A stretch of 64,000 nucleotides of DNA, taken from assembly GCF_015354575.1 (NCBI RefSeq), contig NZ_JACAFQ010000015.1, positions 1-64,000 on the forward strand, in the 5' to 3' direction. This document shows positions 57,147 to 64,000 of the stretch, in pieces. Position 1 is the first letter of the stretch, and every line of letters starts with the position of its first letter. The DNA is from Pseudomonas sp. UFMG81. GTDB taxonomy: Bacteria > Pseudomonadota > Gammaproteobacteria > Pseudomonadales > Pseudomonadaceae. The notes beneath the pieces were generated by a model. The model was not told where the DNA came from. It ran no database searches and worked only from the letters and a program-made list of their open reading frames with translations. A program made the position numbers and the translations under genes.

Positions 57147-57175
57147 ACGCCCTGACTCAATCAGGGCGTTTTTCT
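57147..57175 (+). terminator. intrinsic terminator abutting the ispF start codon
   Basis: ACGCCCTGA (57147-57155) pairs perfectly with TCAGGGCGT (57161-57169) around CTCAA, followed by TTTTCT and then the ispF ATG at 57176. The right arm also contains AGGG, the only ribosome-binding-like sequence for ispF. A TAGAAT -10-like box lies at 57140-57145, so a start near 57152 would remove part of the left arm. Confidence 0.8.
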
Positions 57176-57649
57176 ATGCGTATTGGCCATGGCTACGATG
57201 TCCACCGTTTCTGCGACGGTGATTTCATTACCCTGGGCGGGGTGCGTATCCCCCACAAATACGGCCTGCTGGCCCATTCCGACGGCGATGTGCTGCTGCA
57301 CGCCCTGAGCGATGCCCTGCTGGGTGCCGCGGCGTTGGGCGATATCGGCAAGCACTTCCCCGACACCGACCCGCAGTTCAAGGGCGCCGACAGCCGCGTG
57401 CTGCTGCGTCATGTGGTCGTTGTGGTCCGCGACAAAGGCTGGAAAGTGGGCAACGTCGACGCCACCATCGTCGCCCAGGCACCGAAGATGGCCCCACACA
57501 TCGAAACCATGCGCCAGTACATCGCCGAAGACCTGCAGGTCGAGCTCGACCAGGTCAACGTCAAGGCCACCACCGAAGAGAAGCTGGGCTTCACCGGCCG
57601 TGAGGAGGGCATCGCCGTGCACGCGGTTGCCCTGCTGCTACCCGTATGA
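57176..57649 (+). CDS. ispF: 2-C-methyl-D-erythritol 2,4-cyclodiphosphate synthase
   Basis: 157 residues; fifth enzyme of the MEP path. It begins [12 protein letters not shown] with the Asp and His zinc ligands, then [20 protein letters not shown] and the C-terminal [16 protein letters not shown]. The start follows a terminator hairpin with no clear separate ribosome-binding site. Overlaps truD by four bases. Confidence 0.97.
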   Translation: MRIGHGYDVHRFCDGDFITLGGVRIPHKYGLLAHSDGDVLLHALSDALLGAAALGDIGKHFPDTDPQFKGADSRVLLRHVVVVVRDKGWKVGNVDATIVAQAPKMAPHIETMRQYIAEDLQVELDQVNVKATTEEKLGFTGREEGIAVHAVALLLPV

Positions 57650-58691
57650 CCGAACTGGAACTGCTGGGGCCGCGCGCCTCGGGTGATGCACTGGGCACCG
57701 CGGTGCTCAAGGCGGTAGCCGAAGACTTCCAGGTCGATGAAGTGCTGGATATCCCGCTGTCCGGCCAGGGCGAGCACCTGTGGCTGTGGGTCGAGAAGCG
57801 CGACCTCAACACCGAAGAGGCCGCCCGCCGCCTGGCCCGCGCCGCTGGCGTGCCCGTGCGTTCGATCAGCTATGCCGGCCTCAAGGACCGCCAGGCCTTG
57901 ACCCGTCAATGGTTCAGCCTGCACTTGCCAGGCAAGGCCGACCCGGACCTGTCCCGCGCAGAGGACGACACCCTGCGCGTGCTCAAGCAGGTGCGCCACT
58001 CGCGCAAGCTGCAACGCGGCGCCCATTCGGCCAACGGTTTCACCTTGCGCCTGACGGGTCTGACCGCTGACCACCAAGCCCTTGATGAACGCCTCGAGCA
58101 GCTCAAGCAGCACGGTGTGCCCAATTACTTCGGTGGCCAGCGCTTCGGCCATGCCGGCGGCAACGTCCACGATGCCCAGGAGTGGGCCGCGCGCCAGGCC
58201 CTGCCGGAACAACGCAACGTCCGTTCGCGGCTGCTCTCCGCCGCGCGCAGTTACCTGTTCAACCAGGTGCTCGCCGCACGGGTGGCCGACGGCAGCTGGC
58301 AGCGCGCCCAGGTGGGTGACCTGCTGGCCTTCACCGACAGCCGCAGCTTCTTCCCGGCCGGCGAGGCCGAATGCAGCGACCCACGGCTGGCGATTCTCGA
58401 CCTGCACCCCACCGGCCCGATGTGGGGCGAAGGCGAAGCGCCCAGCAGCGGTGCCACGCAGGCTGTCGAGTCGACCATCGCCGAACGTCACCCAGCGCTG
58501 TGCCAGTGGTTGGCGCGCGCGGGCATGGATCACGAACGGCGCATACTGCGGCTCCCTATTGGGCGGCTGACGTGGCATTATCCCGAGCCTGATATCCTGC
58601 AACTGGAATTCGTCCTTCCGGCCGGATGCTTCGCCACCGTGGTGGTGCGCGAACTCGTCGATCTGGTGCCGGCAGGGCAGACGGACAGCCC

Positions 58692-58704
<13 letters not shown>
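57646..58704 (+). CDS. truD: tRNA pseudouridine(13) synthase
   Basis: 352 residues; makes pseudouridine 13 in tRNA-Glu. The catalytic Asp is D81 in [24 protein letters not shown] and the TruD insertion domain with [14 protein letters not shown] follow. The end overlaps the surE start by 13 bases. Part of the ispF-truD-surE-pcm chain. Confidence 0.95.
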
Positions 58705-60118
<1,414 letters not shown>

Positions 60119-60295
60119 GCGACGCACCAGGAATATTTGCGTCAGCGACGAATTACTGCCCCCGTGCCCTGTCTATCTGGCGTGGTGCAGGCGTTAGCCG
60201 CGCTCACGGGCCACCTCAAGCGAGGCGGCTCGGTTATAATTGCAACAATATTGCATTTGGTATCGTCATCTTTTTGCACCATGAGGGGAGCGCGG

Positions 60296-61150
60296 GTGGG
60301 TCACACAGGCATGCGGCAGCGCAAGGATCGATCGGGTTTGAAGCTTCTGGCGATTGCGCTGGCCATGGGCACCCTGTTGGCCGGCTGCTCGAGCACAGGC
60401 TCCAGCGGTGCCCGCGTGGTCGACCGCAATAACGCGGCGCCCAAGCGCCCGGCCGTTACTTCTGGGCAATACATCGTCAAGCCCGGTGACACGCTGTTCT
60501 CCATCGCCTTCCGCTACGGTTGGGACTACAAGGAGCTGGCGGCGCGCAACAACATTGCCGCGCCCTATACCATCCGTCCCGGCCAGCCCATCCGTTTCAG
60601 CAGTGCCGCCGGGGGCACCACCACCGTGGTCAGTGGTCCGTCTTCGTCGAGCAGGACCACCGTGATTCGCCGTCCAGTCAACCCCACCACGCCAGCTGCC
60701 AACAATGGCAAATCGGCCACTCCGGCGCCTACGCCCTCCACGCAAACGGTTGCCACGGTGCCCGCCGCAGAGCGCGCCGTAGGCGGTTGGACGTGGCCGG
60801 CGAACGGTGTGCTGATTGGAAAATTTGCTTCAAACGGCAGTTTGAATAAAGGCATTGATATCGCCGGTGATTTGGGACAGCCTGTTTTTGCTGCGTCTGA
60901 TGGTGCGGTGGTTTACGCCGGCAGTGGCTTGAGGGGTTACGGCGAGCTGGTCATCATCAAGCACAGCGATACCTACGTCAGTGCCTACGGTCACAACCGC
61001 AGGCTTTTGGTTCGGGAGGGGCAGCAGGTCAAGGCAGGGCAGACGATCGCAGAGATGGGGTCCACGGGCACTGATCGGGTGAAGCTGCATTTCGAGATTC
61101 GCCGCCAGGGCAAACCCGTCGATCCTCTCCAGTTCCTCCCACGCCGTTGA
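60296..61150 (+). CDS. nlpD: NlpD-type LysM/M23 lipoprotein (amidase activator)
   Basis: About 284 residues from GTG 60296, preceded by AGGGGAG; an ATG at 60311 is the alternative. The lipobox is LLAGC. A LysM domain follows (YIVKPGDTLFSIAFRYGWDY), then a Thr/Pro-rich linker and an M23 domain. The M23 zinc site is degenerate: NKGIDIAG lacks the first His and KLHFEI lacks the HxH pair, as in activators of AmiC rather than true hydrolases. The rpoS promoter is expected inside this gene. Confidence 0.9.
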   Translation: MGHTGMRQRKDRSGLKLLAIALAMGTLLAGCSSTGSSGARVVDRNNAAPKRPAVTSGQYIVKPGDTLFSIAFRYGWDYKELAARNNIAAPYTIRPGQPIRFSSAAGGTTTVVSGPSSSSRTTVIRRPVNPTTPAANNGKSATPAPTPSTQTVATVPAAERAVGGWTWPANGVLIGKFASNGSLNKGIDIAGDLGQPVFAASDGAVVYAGSGLRGYGELVIIKHSDTYVSAYGHNRRLLVREGQQVKAGQTIAEMGSTGTDRVKLHFEIRRQGKPVDPLQFLPRR

Positions 61151-61255
61151 CCGTTGTCCCAGCCTGTTCCTTGGATGTAGAGGGGACAGGCTCCAGCGCT
61201 GCCACGGAAAGGTGACGCTCGAGTCTGAGTTCGAACTCAGCAAAGGACTATAACA

Positions 61256-62263
<1,008 letters not shown>

Positions 62264-62282
62264 TACTGACGTAGCTGTCGAG

Positions 62283-62305
62283 ACGCCCCGACTTGTTCGG
62301 GGCGT
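62283..62305 (+). terminator. intrinsic terminator after rpoS
   Basis: ACGCCCCGA (62283-62291) pairs with TCGGGGCGT (62297-62305) around CTTGT, followed by TTGCGTTTTTG. Confidence 0.9.
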
Positions 62306-62334
62306 TTGCGTTTTTGGGATTTGGGAATGGCCTG

Positions 62335-62359
62335 TTCGCCGGCAAGCCGGCTCCTACGA
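62335..62359. repeat. single REP copy
   Basis: One unit of TTCGCCGGCAAGCCGGCTCC plus TACGA, with no facing partner. It lies between rpoS and the GacA site of rsmZ. Confidence 0.75.
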
Positions 62360-62407
62360 AAGCGCCACGTTGCTGAACATTTACTTATCTACCCTAGTGC
62401 CATTGCA

Positions 62408-62444
62408 TGTAAGCAATCGCTTACGCGTTGTGTAAGCGATTGCT
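62408..62444. promoter_or_regulatory. GacA upstream activating site of rsmZ inside a larger inverted repeat
   Basis: TGTAAG-CAATCG-CTTACG (62408-62425) matches the TGTAAG-N6-CTTACA site used by phosphorylated GacA. Its inner part AGCAATCGCTTAC (62412-62424) is repeated as an exact reverse complement, GTAAGCGATTGCT, at 62432-62444, giving a 13-bp dyad with a 7-base centre. The distance to the rsmZ start is about 175 bases, as at other Gac-controlled small RNAs. Confidence 0.85.
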
Positions 62445-62474
62445 GTAGGGATCGGTAAATCAAAGTCGTTTTCA

Positions 62475-62543
62475 ATGACATACTTTTTCTAAAGTCATGA
62501 AAAATAAGGGTTTATTTTTATTTGTAAAAGTTTCATCTGAAAC
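62475..62543. promoter_or_regulatory. AT-rich region with two small dyads upstream of rsmZ
   Basis: The stretch is strongly AT-rich compared with the rest of the window. It holds ATGAC-N14-GTCAT (62475-62498) and the perfect palindrome GTTTCA-TC-TGAAAC (62530-62543). Such DNA between the GacA site and promoter is where H-NS-like MvaT/Tur proteins bind in pseudomonads; binding here is inferred. Confidence 0.4.
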
Positions 62544-62562
62544 GATCGGAGAGATTCACCGC

Positions 62563-62590
62563 TTGTATGCGGTCTCGAAATCGCTAGTAT
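62563..62590 (+). promoter_or_regulatory. rsmZ promoter
   Basis: TTGTAT (62563-62568) and TAGTAT (62585-62590) are 16 bases apart. Transcription would start near 62599, where the recognisable rsmZ sequence begins. Confidence 0.65.
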
Positions 62591-62598
62591 TCGAACTG

Positions 62599-62731
62599 TG
62601 TCGACGGACTGACACAGGCTTTCAGGATGAAGGCCAAGGACATCGCAAGACGCGATTCATCAGGACGATGAGTGGGATATACAGGGACTACGGAAAAAAA
62701 TGTGGGCGGTTCATACCGCCCCTTTTTTTTT
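62599..62731 (+). ncRNA. rsmZ: RsmZ small RNA (Gac/Rsm pathway)
   Basis: The start TGTCGACGGACTGACACAGG matches remembered Pseudomonas RsmZ, and the gene is in its conserved place between rpoS and fdxA. Seven GGA triplets (62606, 62625, 62638, 62663, 62675, 62685, 62692) can be shown in hairpin loops. They bind and titrate RsmA/RsmE, releasing target mRNAs from repression. It ends with GGGCGGT-TCAT-ACCGCCC (62704-62721) and nine T. Control by GacS/GacA is supported by the site at 62408. Confidence 0.92.
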
Positions 62732-62744
62732 GCCTGCGAAAACG

Positions 62745-62770
62745 AAAAAAGGCCCGTTACGGGCCTTTTT
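62745..62770. terminator. bidirectional terminator between rsmZ and fdxA
   Basis: AAAAAA-GGCCCG-TTA-CGGGCC-TTTTT: six-base stem flanked by A and T runs. It ends the minus-strand fdxA transcript and backs up the rsmZ terminator. Confidence 0.85.
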
Positions 62771-62781
62771 CACACCTGTGC

Positions 62782-63105
62782 TCAGCGCTCCAGGTCAGCG
62801 ATCTTGCCGGTCTTGCCATCCCACTCTTCAGCGTCAGGCAGGGCATCCTTGCGCTCGGTGATGTTCGGCCAGATTTCTGCGAGTTCGGCATTGAGCTCGA
62901 TGAAGTTTTCCATGCCGGCAGGGATCTCGTCTTCCGAGAAGATGGCCTGGGCCGGGCATTCAGGCTCGCACAGTGCGCAATCGATGCACTCGTCCGGGTG
63001 AATCACCAGGAAGTTCGGGCCTTCGTAGAAGCAGTCCACCGGACAGACTTCCACGCAGTCGGTGTACTTGCATTTGATGCAGTTGTCGGTGACGACGAAG
63101 GTCAT
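62782..63105 (-). CDS. fdxA: 7Fe-8S ferredoxin FdxA
   Basis: 107 residues; small electron carrier with one [3Fe-4S] and one [4Fe-4S] cluster. The first motif has C9, C12, C17, C21 and C25 ([18 protein letters not shown]), the second C40, C43, C46 and C50 ([12 protein letters not shown]). The start at 63105 (MTFVVTDNC) has GAGAG upstream; an extra 20-residue leader is rejected. It lies downstream of mutS on the same strand with a gap of 139 bases. Confidence 0.96.
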   Translation of the reverse strand: MTFVVTDNCIKCKYTDCVEVCPVDCFYEGPNFLVIHPDECIDCALCEPECPAQAIFSEDEIPAGMENFIELNAELAEIWPNITERKDALPDAEEWDGKTGKIADLER

Positions 63106-63244
63106 TTCTAATTCTCTCCTCAGGCGACGGCAGCTTGCCCTTCCTTCCAGGGCAGCGCGGTTCACGGTGGTGGCAGCAGGCCAGGCTAATAACCTGCAGC
63201 GCTCGCGAACCGCGCCGGATTCTACCAGCTTGCGCGGGTGGCCG

Positions 63245-64000
63245 TTATAACAGGTTCTTTAGTTGATATAGCATTTCGATAGCTTGGCGCGGCGTCATGT
63301 CGTCCAGGTCCAGCTTGCCCAGCTTCTCGATGGCTGGGTGCGGCAGGCTGGCGAACAGGTCGCTTTGGTGCGGCACGCCTGGCTCGCCCTTGCTCTTGCT
63401 GGCAATCGGCGCTTCATGGGGCAGGCTGCTGGTTTCCAGGCGGCCCAGGTGCTCGCGGGCGCGCTGGATTACCGCTCCTGGCACACCGGCCAGCTGCGCC
63501 ACGGCCAGGCCGTAGCTCTGGCTGGCCGGGCCCGGCAGCACATGGTGCAGGAACACGATGCGCTCGTTGTGCTCGGTGGCGTTCAGGTGCACGTTGGCCA
63601 CCAGCGGTTCGCTCTCCGGCAGTACGGTCAGCTCGAAGTAGTGGGTGGCGAACAGCGTGTAGGCGCGCAGCTGGGCCAGGCGCTCGGCGGCGGCCCAGGC
63701 CAGCGACAGGCCGTCGAAGGTGCTGGTACCACGGCCCACTTCGTCCATCAGCACCAGGCTGCGGTCGGTGGCGTTGTGCAGGATGTTGGCGGTCTCGCTC
63801 ATCTCGACCATGAAGGTCGAGCGCCCGCCGGCCAGGTCGTCGCTGGAGCCGATGCGGGTGAAGATGCGGTCGACCGGCGACAGTTCGCAACGGGCGGCCG
63901 GGACGAAGCTGCCGATATGGGCCATCAGCACGATCAGTGCGGTCTGGCGCATGTAGGTGGACTTACCGCCCATGTTCGGGCCGGTGATGATCAACATGCG
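63245..64000 (-). CDS. mutS: DNA mismatch repair protein MutS, C-terminal part (cut by window edge)
   Basis: The frame is open to the last base of the window; about 251 residues of the C-terminus are present. Walker A (GPNMGGKST), STFMVEM, Walker B ([16 protein letters not shown]) and the ATHYFELT switch are intact. The tail ends [17 protein letters not shown]. The mismatch-binding N-terminal domains are outside the window. Confidence 0.97.
   Translation of the reverse strand, partial: RMLIITGPNMGGKSTYMRQTALIVLMAHIGSFVPAARCELSPVDRIFTRIGSSDDLAGGRSTFMVEMSETANILHNATDRSLVLMDEVGRGTSTFDGLSLAWAAAERLAQLRAYTLFATHYFELTVLPESEPLVANVHLNATEHNERIVFLHHVLPGPASQSYGLAVAQLAGVPGAVIQRAREHLGRLETSSLPHEAPIASKSKGEPGVPHQSDLFASLPHPAIEKLGKLDLDDMTPRQAIEMLYQLKNLL

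Noticed and set aside
62497..63111. 204-codon frame covering rsmZ and the antisense of fdxA
   Set aside because: It runs through the RsmZ RNA, its terminator and a second terminator, which is not compatible with a gene.

Overview
The window is a chromosomal segment of a fluorescent pseudomonad, almost certainly of the Pseudomonas putida group. Three things point there: the GC-rich coding bias, the gene order (plsB, dapE, dapD, graTA-like pair, dapC-glnD-map, rpsB-tsf, the BAM/Lpx cluster, pyrG-kdsA-eno-ftsB-ispD, truD-surE-pcm-nlpD-rpoS, rsmZ, fdxA, mutS), and about ten intergenic REP sequences of the putida type (GCGGGCAAGCCCGC core and relatives).

Layout. 1-470: the end of an IS3-family insertion sequence, then a non-coding stretch ending in a hexanucleotide tandem repeat. 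466-5448: a divergent TetR regulator and a two-gene RND efflux operon, with a palindromic operator in the shared promoter. 5580-12253: DUF4197 protein, YbaY-type lipoprotein, PlsB, a small cold-shock protein, an unidentified acidic protein, RlmA and DapE. 12449-19356: an NdvB-like GH17/GT2 glucan synthase, and the sulfur/tRNA group tcdA, csdE, csdA, followed by dapD and an ArsC-like protein. 19459-22685: the accessory-looking part, with a HigB/HigA-type toxin-antitoxin pair (GraT/GraA), a CPA1 Na+/H+ antiporter and a cytosolic metzincin-type metalloprotease. 22790-27516: dapC, glnD, map (minus strand).

27700-46092 is a long plus-strand run of core genes: translation factors (rpsB with a t44/S2 leader, tsf, frr), pyrH, envelope lipid and isoprenoid genes (uppS, cdsA, dxr), outer-membrane biogenesis (rseP, bamA, skp), lipid A synthesis (lpxD, fabZ, lpxA, lpxB), then rnhB and dnaE. 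Many of these genes overlap by 1-4 bases, which suggests translational coupling. 46198-53914 holds accA, tilS, pyrG, kdsA, eno, ftsB and ispD. 54047-57023 is a LysR regulator divergent from the glutathione-dependent formaldehyde detoxification pair frmA-fghA. 57176-64000 holds ispF, truD, surE, pcm, nlpD, rpoS, the Gac/Rsm small RNA rsmZ with its GacA upstream site, fdxA and the 3' part of mutS.

The genes form recognisable groups: three succinyl-branch lysine/diaminopimelate enzymes (DapD, DapC, DapE), three MEP isoprenoid enzymes (Dxr, IspD, IspF) with their consumer UppS, almost the whole early lipid A route, and two global stationary-phase regulators (RpoS, RsmZ) side by side. I found no prophage, CRISPR array, tRNA or rRNA. 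I found no clearly new multi-gene system. The best leads are regulatory or small: an inverted repeat that duplicates the GacA site upstream of rsmZ, a perfect terminator hairpin that abuts the ispF start codon and covers its ribosome-binding site, a leader hairpin ahead of the cold-shock gene, a rseP-bamA attenuator-like hairpin, and the metzincin next to the toxin-antitoxin locus.
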